Positions 24,834-33,227 of a DNA stretch of 64,000 nucleotides are shown in pieces. Where the stretch lies: positions 62,001-126,000 of the forward strand of contig NZ_JAOSZE010000021.1 in assembly GCF_025630775.1 (NCBI RefSeq). Reading direction: 5' to 3'. The position numbers were made by a program, and so were the translations under genes. The first letter of the stretch is position 1; every line of letters starts with the position of its first letter. Source of the DNA: Actinoplanes sp. KI2 (GTDB lineage: Bacteria; Actinomycetota; Actinomycetes; Mycobacteriales; Micromonosporaceae). The notes beneath the pieces are model-generated. The model was given only the letters and a program-made list of their open reading frames with translations. It had not been told where the DNA came from and did not search any database.

Positions 24834-25360
24834 ACGGCCGCGCAGCGCAGGTTGCGATATCTGCCCTGGTGATCGAGGCCGTAACCGACGATCAGGCCCG
24901 GGCCGACGTCGAAGCCGATGTGCGTCGGGGTGTCGTCGAAGCGGGCCACGTCGGGCTTGCGGAGCAGGGCGCAGACCGAGATCGTCGCCGGGTTGCGCTG
25001 GGCCAGGTTGCTGATCAGCCAGGTCATCGTGAGGCCGGTGTCGATGACGCCGTCGACGATCACCACGTCCCGGCCGGCGATGTCGATGTCGAGGTCCTTG
25101 AGCACGCGGACCGAGCCGGAGGCGCGGTTGCGGGTGCTGTACGACTTGATCGCCATCCAGCCGATCTCGACCTGGCCGGGGTACGCCCGCGCGAGATCGA
25201 CCGTGAAGGTGGCCGCGCCGCCCAGGACGCCGACCAGTACCGGGGTACGCCCGGCGAGGTCCTGGTACAGCTCCACGGCCAGCACGGCCACCCGGGCCAG
25301 GATCTGGTCCTCGGTGAGGATCACCGCTTCGAGCTCGTCCGCCACGTGGCTCGCGTCCAC
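24776..25360 (-). CDS. hpt: Hypoxanthine phosphoribosyltransferase
   Basis: The enzyme salvages hypoxanthine or guanine with PRPP to give IMP or GMP. The 194-residue protein has the PRPP-binding loop VVIVDGVIDTGLTMTWLI (family V-x-DIIDTGLT), the catalytic-loop SYSTRNRASGSVRVL preceded by the flexible region, and the purine-binding LLRKPD segment. Start is GTG 25360 with GGAGGGGG about 7 bases upstream. The last 10 residues fall inside a dispersed repeat. It stands alone, not next to tilS or ftsH as in many actinobacteria, so it may be an additional paralogue; purine specificity is inferred. Confidence 0.88.
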   Translation of the reverse strand: MDASHVADELEAVILTEDQILARVAVLAVELYQDLAGRTPVLVGVLGGAATFTVDLARAYPGQVEIGWMAIKSYSTRNRASGSVRVLKDLDIDIAGRDVVIVDGVIDTGLTMTWLISNLAQRNPATISVCALLRKPDVARFDDTPTHIGFDVGPGLIVGYGLDHQGRYRNLRCAAVLAVETPSKGTRLTPSPAA

Positions 25361-25570
25361 GTCGTGCCCCCTCCGCGCCGGTTGCCGGTGATCCTGTCAC
25401 GACCGCGTGAACGGTGGAGGATTCGGCCGTCGCCTTAACCTCGCATTTCCGGCAATCCCGTGCGGCGTTCTCCGGGCACTTCGTTTTGATGCGTTTCATC
25501 GCCGCGCGCCCGGGCCGAGCGCGGTACGGCCGCCGGGTGATGCAGGCGGGGCGCACGTAGGCTGTCAGAC

Positions 25571-26440
25571 ATGACTGAGTTCGACGGCCTCCCGGTGCTT
25601 CGCTCCCCGGTGGCAATCGCCGCCTTCGAGGGCTGGAACGACGCTGCGGACGCGTCCACCGCGGCCGTGGAACACCTCGAGCAGGTCTGGCAGGCCCGGG
25701 AGATCAGCACGATCGACCCCGAGGACTTCTACGACTTCCAGGTGAGCCGGCCGACCATCACGATGGCCGAGGGCGAGACCCGCAAGATCGAGTGGCCGAC
25801 CACCCGCTTCACCGTGGCCAGCCCGCCCGGCGCCGACCGGGACGTGGTGCTGATCCGCGGCATCGAGCCGAGCATGCGCTGGCGGACGTTCTGCGAGCAG
25901 GTTCTCGAGGTGTGCCACAGCCTCGAGATCAACCGGATCGTGCTGCTGGGCGCCCTGCTCGCCGACGTGCCGTACACCCGGCCGCTGCCGATCAGCGGAT
26001 CGGCCACCGACAGCGACATGGCGGACAAGTACAAGGTCGTGCCTACCCGGTACGACGGGCCCACCGGCATCGTGGGCGTGCTGCACGAGGCCGCCGGCCG
26101 GGCCGAGCTCGAGGCGCTGTCGTTCTGGGTGCACGTGCCGCACTACGCGAACAACCCGCCCTGCCCGAAGGCGACGCTCGCGCTGCTGGGCCGGCTCGAG
26201 GACGTGCTCGACCTGCCGGTGCCGATGGCGGAGCTGGCCGAGGAGGCGGACGAGTGGGAGAAGCGGGTCCGTGCCGCGGCCGAGCAGGACGCCGAGCTCG
26301 GCGAGTACGTGCGTGAGCTGGAGGAGCGGGTCGGCGACGAGGGCATTCAGCCGCTGACCGGGGACGAGATCGCCAGCGAGTTCGAGAAGTACCTGCGGCG
26401 GCGGGGCGGCTCGGCCGGCCCCACGGCCGGTTCCTGGTAG
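25571..26440 (+). CDS. PAC2 family protein
   Basis: PAC2 proteins are related to proteasome-assembly chaperone 2; the bacterial members' role is unclear. The 289-residue product shows the family core: LRSPVAIAAFEGWNDAADAS near the start, DVVLIRGIEPSMRWRTFCEQ, RIVLLGALLADVPYTRPLPI and VGVLHEAAGRAELEALSFWV. A C-terminal acidic helical extension (about 215-275) is probably a coiled coil. The gene lies in the mshC neighbourhood, as in mycobacteria (Rv2125 near mshC, from memory). Given the Pup-proteasome genes in the same window, an assembly role is tempting, but nothing in the sequence proves it. Confidence 0.9.
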   Translation: MTEFDGLPVLRSPVAIAAFEGWNDAADASTAAVEHLEQVWQAREISTIDPEDFYDFQVSRPTITMAEGETRKIEWPTTRFTVASPPGADRDVVLIRGIEPSMRWRTFCEQVLEVCHSLEINRIVLLGALLADVPYTRPLPISGSATDSDMADKYKVVPTRYDGPTGIVGVLHEAAGRAELEALSFWVHVPHYANNPPCPKATLALLGRLEDVLDLPVPMAELAEEADEWEKRVRAAAEQDAELGEYVRELEERVGDEGIQPLTGDEIASEFEKYLRRRGGSAGPTAGSW

Positions 26441-26490
26441 ACCCGTCTCCGGGCGTGTCGCTGCGCCCCGCGGCACGGCCCGTACGGCAT

Positions 26491-26504
26491 CCTAGGAACC
26501 TAGG
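26491..26504. promoter_or_regulatory. CCTAGG-AA-CCTAGG palindrome before the GntR gene
   Basis: The 14-bp element CCTAGGAACCTAGG is both a direct and an inverted repeat, 20 bases before the GntR start codon. It may be the regulator's own operator. Confidence 0.45.
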
Positions 26505-26524
26505 GTCTCTGCGGGAGGTCGACG

Positions 26525-27319
26525 ATGACCATCAATCCGGGCGCGGCGGAGTTTCCGCATCGGCAGATCGCGACGCAGCTCAAGGAGCGCATCCGGCGCG
26601 GGGACTGGCAGCCGGGTGAGCGGCTGCCCTCGATCCCGGCCATGGCGGAGATGTTCGGGGTGGCCAAGCAGACCGTGCAACGGACCGTGGACCAGCTGCG
26701 GGTCGAGGGTGTCCTGATCACGAAGCCGGGCTCGGGGACGTACGTCCGCGGCACCCGGCGGCGGCTCAACCGGCTCTCCCGCGGCCGGTACGGCGCGCAC
26801 CGCGGCTACCACGCCGACCTCGCGGCCCGGTACCGGCAGCAGCTGGTCTCGGTCGGCCGCGAACCCGCGCCGCCGGAGGTGGCCGATGCGTTCGGCGTAC
26901 GCGACGGCACCGAGCTGCTGGTGCGGCGTCATGTCGTGCGGGCCGACGACGCGACCGTCGAGCTGGGCGCGTCGTGGTTCCGGGTGGCCGAGACCTCCGG
27001 GACCTCCCTCGAACGGGCCGAGGCGTTCGGCCGGCCGCTCTACCAGGAGGCCGAGGAGGCGCTCGGCAAGCGGTACGCGTCGGCCACCGACACGATCAGC
27101 GCCCGCCAGCCGAGCCGGGACGAGGCCGAGATCCTGCAGATCCGGCCGGACACGCCGGTGCTGCACCTGCTGCACGTGGCCTTCGACGAGACCCGCAAGC
27201 CGATCGAGGTGGCCCAGGCGACCTGGCCCGGCCCGATGACGACGCTCACCGAGGAGTACCGCATCCCGGCGCCCGTCCCGGCCGCCACCGACTCGGACCC
27301 GGGACTGGCGCTCGCCTGA
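26525..27319 (+). CDS. GntR-family (HutC-type) regulator with UTRA domain
   Basis: The 264-residue protein has an N-terminal GntR winged helix (IATQLKERIRRGDWQPGERL, then PSIPAMAEMFGVAKQTVQRTV) at residues about 14-75 and a UTRA ligand-binding domain from about 95 to 250 (ELLVRRHVVRADDATVEL, then PDTPVLHLLHVAFDETRKPI). GGGAGG stands 6-7 bases before the ATG. No transporter or enzyme operon flanks it, so its target is not obvious; the CCTAGG palindrome upstream may be an autoregulatory site. Confidence 0.92.
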   Translation: MTINPGAAEFPHRQIATQLKERIRRGDWQPGERLPSIPAMAEMFGVAKQTVQRTVDQLRVEGVLITKPGSGTYVRGTRRRLNRLSRGRYGAHRGYHADLAARYRQQLVSVGREPAPPEVADAFGVRDGTELLVRRHVVRADDATVELGASWFRVAETSGTSLERAEAFGRPLYQEAEEALGKRYASATDTISARQPSRDEAEILQIRPDTPVLHLLHVAFDETRKPIEVAQATWPGPMTTLTEEYRIPAPVPAATDSDPGLALA

Positions 27320-27330
27320 GCAAAACGACG

Positions 27331-27362
27331 GACCCGGGGGCCCTGTGCGGGCACCCCGGGTC
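27331..27362. terminator. Bidirectional terminator
   Basis: GACCCGGGG and CCCCGGGTC form a 9-bp outer stem with an inner GCCC/GGGC pairing, placed between the GntR gene (plus) and the secreted peptide gene (minus). No T-run is present. Confidence 0.7.
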
Positions 27363-27400
27363 GATGTCGTCGGTCTACTCAGTGTCGGCTTGGTCTCCGA

Positions 27401-27775
27401 TCACCAGCCGCCACCCCAGCCGCCGCCACCCCAGCCGCCACCCCAGGGGCCCCAGCCCCACCGGTGGTTGTGGCAGTACCCTCGCCAGCCCCAGCCGTGG
27501 CCCCAGCCGTTGCCGTTGCCCCAGCCGTCGCCCCAGTCGTTCCAGTTGTCGTTCCAGGCGTTGCCCCAGCCGGGCCCCCAGCCGTTGCCCCAGCCCCAGC
27601 CCAGGCCGCCACACCAGCCGCCGGGAATCCAGGCGCCGTGCGAGGCGGACGCGGGCGCGGCGACCGTCGCAGGCGCTGCGGGCGCTGCGGGCGCTGCGGA
27701 GGCGGGTCCCGCCCCGGCAAGGCTCGCGCCGGCGGCCAGAACAAGGCCAGCAAGGTACAAAGCAGGACGTCGCAT
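27401..27775 (-). CDS. Secreted Gly/Trp/Asn-rich small protein
   Basis: The 124-residue precursor begins MRRPALYLAGLVLAAGASLA and has a clear signal peptide ending near GPASA-AP. An Ala/Pro-rich linker is followed by about 80 residues composed mostly of Gly, Trp and Asn (NGWGPGWGNAWNDNWNDWGD and GGWGGGGWGGGW at the end), with two Cys (GGWCGG and RGYCHN) and some His. AAGGGA lies upstream of ATG 27775. The pattern suggests an extracellular or wall-associated structural or adhesive peptide, but no family is recognised. It is convergent with the GntR gene. Confidence 0.8.
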   Translation of the reverse strand: MRRPALYLAGLVLAAGASLAGAGPASAAPAAPAAPATVAAPASASHGAWIPGGWCGGLGWGWGNGWGPGWGNAWNDNWNDWGDGWGNGNGWGHGWGWRGYCHNHRWGWGPWGGGWGGGGWGGGW

Positions 27776-27926
27776 GATAAATCCCTTTCGAACGAAAATA
27801 GGACCTCCGAAAGTCTGTGCCTCCGAGCGGATCAAAGTGGCGGTTTCCGGGAAAATCCGATAAGTCATTTTTTTACCCGCAAATAAGTCGGGAATGTCTT
27901 AGGGTATTTCGGTCCGCGACTCCGGC

Positions 27927-27942
27927 GTGAGGTAAACCTCAC
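27927..27942. promoter_or_regulatory. GTGAGGT-AA-ACCTCAC palindrome upstream of mshC
   Basis: A perfect 7-bp inverted repeat with a 2-base centre lies 41 bases before the mshC start, in an AT-richer 208-base divergent interval shared with the secreted peptide gene. It is more likely a protein-binding operator than an RNA hairpin because the loop is too short. Confidence 0.5.
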
Positions 27943-27983
27943 GCTCGGGTTTCTGTCACATCCGGTGGATAGGCTTCCGGACC

Positions 27984-29222
27984 ATGGACACGTGGACCGG
28001 GCACGAAGTGCCGACCCTGCCTGGTGACGCGGTGGCGCCGCACCTGTTCGACTCGGCCCGGCGGGCGGTGGCAGCCACCGCGCCCGAGGGCGTCGCGACG
28101 ATGTACGTCTGCGGCATCACGCCGTACGACGCGACCCACCTGGGGCACGCCGCCACGATGATCACGTTCGACCTGATCAACCGGCTCTGGCGGGACGCCG
28201 GGCTCGAGGTCAACTACGTGCAGAACGTCACCGACATCGACGACCCGCTGCTGGAGCGGGCCGCGCGCGACGGCGAGGACTGGGTCGTCCTGGCCATGCG
28301 CGAGACGGCCCTGTTCCGGGAGGACATGGAGGCACTGCGGATCATCCCGCCGCAGCACTACGTGGGCGCGGTCGAGTCCATCCCGGCGATCGCCGGGCAC
28401 GTGCGCGAGCTGCTGGCGGCCGGCGCGGCCTACACCCTCGACGACGGCACCGGCGACGTCTACTTCGCCATCTCCGCGGCACCGCGCTTCGGGTACGAGT
28501 CGAACCTGCCCCGCGAGGAGATGACCGTTCTCTCGGCCGAGCGCGGCGGCGACCCCGACCGGGCCGGCAAACGCGACCCGCTCGACCCGCTGCTGTGGCG
28601 CGGCACCCGCGACGGCGAGCCGGCCTGGGACGGCGGTGACCTCGGCCCGGGCCGCCCCGGCTGGCACATCGAGTGCACGGCGATCGCGCTGGGCCTGCTC
28701 GGCAACACGATCGACGTCCAGGGCGGCGGCAACGACCTGATCTACCCGCACCACGAGTGCTCGGCGGCGCACGCCGAGGTGCTGACCGGCGCACAGCCGT
28801 TCGCGGCGCACTACGTGCACGCCGGCATGATCGGGCTGGACGGCGAGAAGATGTCGAAGTCCAAGGGCAACCTGGTCTTCGTGTCCCGCCTGCGCGCCGA
28901 CGGGGTCGACCCGATGGCGGTGCGGCTCGGGCTGCTGTCCGGCCACTACCGCGCCGACCGTGAGTGGACCGACGACGTGCTCAAGGTGGGCGAGGAGCGC
29001 CTGGCCCGCTGGCGGGCGGCGGCCGCGGCCCCGGCGGGCCCGTCCGGCGAGGGCCTGCTGGCGGCGGTGCGGGAAAGCCTGGCCAACGACCTCGACACCC
29101 CGGCGGTGCTGGCCGTGGTCGACGCCTGGTGCGAGGCGGCCCTGACCGCCACGGGCGACGACGAGTCGGCCCCGGCGCTGATGTCCCGCACGGTGGACGC
29201 CCTGCTCGGCGTCAAACTCTGA
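27984..29222 (+). CDS. mshC: Cysteine--GlcN-Ins ligase MshC (mycothiol synthesis)
   Basis: MshC joins cysteine to GlcN-inositol in the third step of mycothiol synthesis. It is a class I cysteinyl-tRNA-synthetase-like enzyme: Cys43 in YVCGITPYD and Cys231 with the HHE at 256-258 are the zinc ligands that bind the substrate thiol, HLGH is at 52-55 and KMSKS is at 289-293. The ERGGDPDRAGKRDPLDP segment and the short C-terminus without a tRNA anticodon-binding domain separate it from CysS. At 412 residues it has the usual MshC length. The downstream SCO1664-like and DUF3090 genes are its usual neighbours. Confidence 0.96.
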   Translation: MDTWTGHEVPTLPGDAVAPHLFDSARRAVAATAPEGVATMYVCGITPYDATHLGHAATMITFDLINRLWRDAGLEVNYVQNVTDIDDPLLERAARDGEDWVVLAMRETALFREDMEALRIIPPQHYVGAVESIPAIAGHVRELLAAGAAYTLDDGTGDVYFAISAAPRFGYESNLPREEMTVLSAERGGDPDRAGKRDPLDPLLWRGTRDGEPAWDGGDLGPGRPGWHIECTAIALGLLGNTIDVQGGGNDLIYPHHECSAAHAEVLTGAQPFAAHYVHAGMIGLDGEKMSKSKGNLVFVSRLRADGVDPMAVRLGLLSGHYRADREWTDDVLKVGEERLARWRAAAAAPAGPSGEGLLAAVRESLANDLDTPAVLAVVDAWCEAALTATGDDESAPALMSRTVDALLGVKL

Positions 29223-29270
29223 GGTGATCCCGGCGTCCCGCGCGCGCTGGTCGACGGCCGGGCGGGCTGC

Positions 29271-29414
29271 CATGGCCCGGCAGCTGCCTGGTCACGGTGG
29301 GAGCGGCCGGTCGCGGTGAGCGGGTGGCCAAGCCCGGCTTCCCATGGCCCGGCAGCTGCCCGCTCACGATGGGAGCAGCCGGTCGCGGCGACCGGGCGGC
29401 CAAGCCCGGCTTCC
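29271..29414. repeat. 72-bp tandem pair
   Basis: Two copies starting catggcccggcagctgcc at 29271 and 29343 both run through gccggtcgcgg to aagcccggcttcc; a decayed third start follows at about 29415. Confidence 0.8.
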
Positions 29415-29499
29415 CCTTGCCCCAGCACCTGCCCCGCCACTGCGGCACACCACCCGCTGCTCCCCCACTCTCCGTGCTCCCCTCCCCCTCCCCCGCCGC

Positions 29500-29610
29500 G
29501 ATCTAGAGGCGCTGGCGTTCAGCACGCACCGGAACTCTCCAAGATCAGGGGCGCGCGGGCGATCTAGAGGCGCCGCCGTTCCGCACGCACCGGAACTCTC
29601 CAAGATCAGG
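29500..29610. repeat. Two copies of a 50-bp element with imperfect terminal inverted repeats
   Basis: Each copy (29500-29549 and 29561-29610) starts gatctagagg and ends ctctccaagatcagg, so the ends are imperfect inverted repeats around a gcacgcaccgg core. This resembles a small non-coding miniature element. Confidence 0.75.
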
Positions 29611-29708
29611 CCTGCGCGGAGGCGAGCTGGAGCGTTGGCGATCGAGGGGCGGGCGGATGGGGGCGGGCTGGCGCACGGGGGACGCTGCTTGCGCAACCCG
29701 GCGGGAAC

Positions 29709-29831
29709 AACCCGGCGGCCGCTCGCGGAGGGTGAGTCGCACTCAGCCGGTGCGCTGCGGCGGGGGCGGCGGCTGTGCGGTTGGGGCGCCTCGGCCTCGT
29801 ACCCTCTCGAAGATTTAGACGGGCGGCCAGG
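29709..29831. repeat. Dispersed repeat, copy 2
   Basis: Matches 24712-24833 over its whole length in the same orientation, with block-wise identity (aacccggcggccgc, cgcggagggtgagt, gcctcgtaccct, gcggccagg). It ends 17 bases inside the 3' end of the SCO1664-like gene on the minus strand. Confidence 0.75.
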
Positions 29832-30630
29832 GGATTGCCGGCCAGTCCTGTGGGGGTTTGGGGAAACGGCCGGCGCGGAGCAGGCGGCGGACGCGCAGGC
29901 GCAGGTGCTGGACCTCGGAGAGGGTGAGGTGCTCCTCGAGGGTGGCGCCGAGCGCGGCGTCCAGCTGTGCGCCCAGCGCCCGCAGCACGTCGGCCGCATC
30001 GGCGAACAGGGACTTGCCGGTCCAGCCCCACAGGACGGTGCGCAGTTTGTTCTCCACGTGGAAGCTCACGCCGTGGTCGACGCCGTGGATCGAGCCGGTC
30101 GCGGGGTAGAGGACGTGGCCGCCCTTGCGGTCGGCGTTGTTGATGACCGCGTCGAAGACGGCCAGGCGGGCCAGCCGGGGATCGTCCTTGTGCGCCAGGG
30201 CGTAGGCGTCGCCGTCCTCGTCGCGCGCGTTGGCCACCGGCAGCCAGCCGTGCGGGACGTCGTAGGCGGGCACGAAGCCGATCAGGGACTCGGCGTCGTC
30301 GGGCTCGTCGATCCAGAGTTGCAGAGCGCCGACGCCCAGCGGGCCGTCGCGCAGGATCGTGGGCGGCACCAGGTCCCAGCCCGTGGCCTGGGAGACCAGG
30401 AACGCGGAGACCTCACGGCCGGCCAGGGTGCCGTCGGGGAAATCCCACAGCGGGCGCTCGCCGCGGACCGGTTTGTAGACGCAGCGGCGGGTCAGGCCGT
30501 CCAGCGTGATCTCGGCCCGCAGCGTGGTGTTGGACGCGGCGACGAGGCGGCCCTCGATCTCGATCTGCCCGTGGGCGAGCAGGTCGAGGGCTTCGCTCTC
30601 GGCGAGCGCGGCTGCGGGCTCGGTGGTCAC
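29815..30630 (-). CDS. SCO1664-like (PI3/4-kinase-fold) protein
   Basis: The 271-residue product (GTG 30630) matches the actinobacterial SCO1664 family that accompanies mshC. Kinase-like features are present: the RRCVYKPVRGERPLWDF strand with a Lys typical of ATP binding, RLAVFDAVINNADRKGGHVL resembling the catalytic loop, and IHGVDHGVSFH resembling the metal-binding DH motif. Whether it phosphorylates anything is unknown. It follows DUF3090 by 7 bases, so the two are co-expressed. GTG 30630 is the only start that avoids a long overlap. Confidence 0.88.
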   Translation of the reverse strand: MTTEPAAALAESEALDLLAHGQIEIEGRLVAASNTTLRAEITLDGLTRRCVYKPVRGERPLWDFPDGTLAGREVSAFLVSQATGWDLVPPTILRDGPLGVGALQLWIDEPDDAESLIGFVPAYDVPHGWLPVANARDEDGDAYALAHKDDPRLARLAVFDAVINNADRKGGHVLYPATGSIHGVDHGVSFHVENKLRTVLWGWTGKSLFADAADVLRALGAQLDAALGATLEEHLTLSEVQHLRLRVRRLLRAGRFPKPPQDWPAIPWPPV

Positions 30631-30637
30631 GCGCAGG

Positions 30638-31231
30638 TCACCGGTGATAGCCGTTGTGCCGGGGGCAGAGGTGGCCGGCCGGGTCGAGCGGCTGGCCGCA
30701 GAGCGGGCAGGGCGGCCGGCCGGCGGCGACGACACGCCGGGCGCGGTCGATGAAGGCCCGGGTGGCCTCGGGGCTCAGGCGCACCCGGAGCCGGTCGAGG
30801 TCGTCGTCGGGCTCGTCGTCATCGTCGTCATCGTCATCGGTCTCGCCGGGGGCGTCGGGGCCGAGCTCGATCTCGACTTCCGCCTCACCGGCCTCGATCG
30901 CCTCGATCACCACGGTGCCGCTGTCGACGTCGAAGGCGAGGCCGAGCGTGCCGACCCGGAACTCCTCGTCGACCGGGGTGTCCAGCGGCTCGTTGTCGGG
31001 GCCGTGCACCATCGGCGCCTCGGGGAGGTTGACCCCGAACCGCTTGTTGGCCTCGAGAAGGAGCTCCTCGAGCTTCTCGGCGAGCAGCGACACCTGCACC
31101 TTTTCCAGCGCGACGCTGATCACCCGGCCGCCGCCACGAGCCTGCAGGAAGAAGGTGCGGTCGCCCGGCTCGCCCACCGTACCGGCCACGAACCGCTCGG
31201 GCGGCTCGAAGGAGTGCACCTGGTGGGTCAT
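30638..31231 (-). CDS. DUF3090 family protein
   Basis: This 197-residue protein begins MTHQVHSFEPPERFVAGTVG and continues RTFFLQARGGGRVISVALEK, which I recognise as DUF3090. An all-Asp stretch (DDDDDDDDE) links to a C-terminal segment with an RRVVAAGRPPCPLCGQPLDP zinc-ribbon-like pattern (CPLC ... CPRH). Role unknown; it is conserved next to the SCO1664-like protein, a histidine phosphatase and mshC. It ends 7 bases before the next start. ATG 31231 has AGGG at 9 bases. Confidence 0.9.
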   Translation of the reverse strand: MTHQVHSFEPPERFVAGTVGEPGDRTFFLQARGGGRVISVALEKVQVSLLAEKLEELLLEANKRFGVNLPEAPMVHGPDNEPLDTPVDEEFRVGTLGLAFDVDSGTVVIEAIEAGEAEVEIELGPDAPGETDDDDDDDDEPDDDLDRLRVRLSPEATRAFIDRARRVVAAGRPPCPLCGQPLDPAGHLCPRHNGYHR

Positions 31232-31326
31232 GGCAACAACCCTATCGAGCCGCCGCACCGATCGCTCACCCCGCTTACCCGGGTTCGCCTAGGGCGCAAT
31301 GGGATCGACCTGCGGTGACCCGGTGG

Positions 31327-32001
31327 TCACCCTCCGGCGCCGCCGCCGACCGAGGCGTCCGAGGCGGCCGCTTCCGCCTTCGGCGGGACCAGCGAGGCCA
31401 GGTCGCCGCCCTCGTTGACCCGCACCACGAACGGCCGGGTCGGGGTGTACCGGATGACGCTGATCGATGCCGGGTCGGCGACGATCCGCTGGAACTGGTC
31501 GAGGTGCATGCCGAGCGCGTCGGCGATGATCGCCTTGATCACGTCGCCGTGGCTGCAGGCGAGCCAGAGCGCGTCCGGCCCGTGCTCGGCGCCGATCTTC
31601 GCGTCCCAGCGCCGGATGGTGGCGACCGCCCGGGCCGACATGTCGGACATGGCCTCACCGTTCGGGAAGGCCGCGGCGCTCGGGTGCTGCTGGACCACCT
31701 GCCAGAGCGGCTCCTTGGCGAGGTCCTTGAGCTGCCTGCCCTCCCAGTCGCCGTACCCGCACTCGGTGAGGCCCTCGTCCTCGACGATCTCCGCGTCCGG
31801 AAGGGCGATCTCCACCGTTCGGCGGCATCGGAGCAGTGGGCTCGAAATCACCGATTTGAAGGGCAGATCGGTCAACCGGCTTCCTGCCCGCTTTGCCTGG
31901 TCGATGCCGGTTCCGTCGAGGTCGACCGGCTGACGACCGGCCAGCAGGCCGCTCGCGTTGGCCGTGGTCCGCCCGTGCCGGAGCAGAAGAACAGTGGCCA
32001 C
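31327..32001 (-). CDS. Histidine phosphatase family protein
   Basis: The 224-residue protein has the phosphoglycerate-mutase-like RHG motif (VLLLRHGRTTANASG at residues 5-19), the second Arg in SSPLLRCRRTVE, the Glu in TECGYGDWEGR and the second catalytic His in LACSHGDVIK. It is the MSMEG_4193-type phosphatase of the mshC neighbourhood (Rv2135c-like, from memory). The start GTG shares one base with the TAG stop of the LLM oxidoreductase gene, so translation is coupled. The substrate is unknown. The C-terminal 15 residues are Ala/Gly-rich. Confidence 0.9.
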   Translation of the reverse strand: MATVLLLRHGRTTANASGLLAGRQPVDLDGTGIDQAKRAGSRLTDLPFKSVISSPLLRCRRTVEIALPDAEIVEDEGLTECGYGDWEGRQLKDLAKEPLWQVVQQHPSAAAFPNGEAMSDMSARAVATIRRWDAKIGAEHGPDALWLACSHGDVIKAIIADALGMHLDQFQRIVADPASISVIRYTPTRPFVVRVNEGGDLASLVPPKAEAAASDASVGGGAGG

Positions 32002-33068
32002 TACTCCGCCACACCCGATTCCTCGTACGCCTCGGCGACGATCCGCAGCGTGTCGATCCCGCTCTTCAGGTCGCCCACGTACGGGCTGATCGAGAGCGTC
32101 CCGACGCCGGCCGCGGCGTACTGCCGGATCCGTTCCTTGATCTGGATCTTGTTGCCCAGGATCGCGGTGCGCTCGATGAACTCCTGCGGCACCGCCTCGG
32201 CCGCCTCCGCCTTCTTGCCGGCCAGGTACAGCTCCTGCACCTTCGCGGCCTCGTCGGCGTAGCCCATCCGCACCGCGAGCTGGTTGTAGAAGTTCTGCTC
32301 CCGGCTGCCCATGCCGCCGACGTACAGCGACGCGTACGGCCGGATCACGTCCGCGCACCAGGCCACGTTGTCGCCGATCACCACGGGCACGGTCGGCGCC
32401 ACGTCGAAGCCCGCCAGGCCCAGCCCGCGCTTGGCCCGGCCGCGCTCGATGTGCTGCAGGTACTCCCCCGCCGCGTCCGGCGCGAAGAAGATCGCCAGCC
32501 AGCCGTCGGCGATCTCGCCGGCCAGCTCCAGGTTCTTCGGCCCGACCGCGGCCAGGTAGATCGGGATCTGCGTACGCGGCGGGTGGAAGCCGAGCTTGAG
32601 CGCCTTGCCGGGCCCGTCCGGCAGCGGCAGCGTGTAGTACGAGCCCTGGTACGACACCGGCTCGCGGGCGATCGCCATCTTGACGATGTCGACGTACTCC
32701 CGGGTGCGCTGCAGCGGCTTGCCGAACCGCACGCCGTGCCAGCCCTCGGAGACCTGCGGGCCGGAGACGCCGAGCCCGAGCCGGAACCGGCCGCCGGAGA
32801 GCGTGTCGATGGTGGCCGCGGTCATCGCGGTCATCGCCGGGGTGCGGGCCGGGATCTGCATCACGGCCGCGCCCAGGTCGATCTGCTGGGTCTGGCCGGC
32901 GATCCAGGCGAGCATGCTGACGGTGTCCGACCCGTACGCCTCGGCGGACCAGGCCACCGCGAAGCCGAGCCGATCCGCCTCCTGGGCCATCGCCAGATGA
33001 TCGGCGGGTGTGGTCCATGCCGCCTGGTAACCGAGGCTGAGTCCGAGCCGCACGTGGTCCTCCCCCAT
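32001..33068 (-). CDS. LLM-class F420-dependent oxidoreductase
   Basis: The 355-residue luciferase-like monooxygenase-fold protein starts DHVRLGLSLGYQAAWTTPAD and contains LGAAVMQIPARTPAMTAMTA, LGLGVSGPQVSEGWHGVRFG and IYLAAVGPKNLELAGEIADG, the hallmarks of the actinobacterial F420-using LLM family. It is the first gene of the minus-strand run LLM, phosphatase, DUF3090, SCO1664-like. F420 rather than FMN use is inferred from family membership and actinobacterial context. Substrate unknown. Confidence 0.92.
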   Translation of the reverse strand: MGEDHVRLGLSLGYQAAWTTPADHLAMAQEADRLGFAVAWSAEAYGSDTVSMLAWIAGQTQQIDLGAAVMQIPARTPAMTAMTAATIDTLSGGRFRLGLGVSGPQVSEGWHGVRFGKPLQRTREYVDIVKMAIAREPVSYQGSYYTLPLPDGPGKALKLGFHPPRTQIPIYLAAVGPKNLELAGEIADGWLAIFFAPDAAGEYLQHIERGRAKRGLGLAGFDVAPTVPVVIGDNVAWCADVIRPYASLYVGGMGSREQNFYNQLAVRMGYADEAAKVQELYLAGKKAEAAEAVPQEFIERTAILGNKIQIKERIRQYAAAGVGTLSISPYVGDLKSGIDTLRIVAEAYEESGVAE

Positions 33069-33227
33069 CCGACCGCCCCGCCGGTCGTCGTCGACCGGCC
33101 CGGAGACGATCCCCTGATCCTTCGTCGCAGCCTATCCACCCACGCAGCGTGATTTCGGTCCGGCATCCGACCGGGTTGACCTGCTCATGGCATTTCGCCG
33201 TGGCGGGCTGATGAATAAGGTTCACTC

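Larger units (their letters stand above)
29223..29814. other. Repeat-rich intergenic region of 592 bases
   Basis: Between convergent mshC and the SCO1664-like gene there is no convincing gene. It contains a 72-bp tandem pair (29271-29414), a 61-bp-spaced pair of TIR-like elements (29500-29610) and copy 2 of a dispersed repeat (from 29709). Open frames here are low-complexity. Confidence 0.6.

Noticed and set aside
27984..29222. Calling this gene cysteinyl-tRNA synthetase.
   Set aside because: The MshC-specific ERGGDPDRAGKRDPLDP segment, short C-terminus and neighbours identify the mycothiol ligase.
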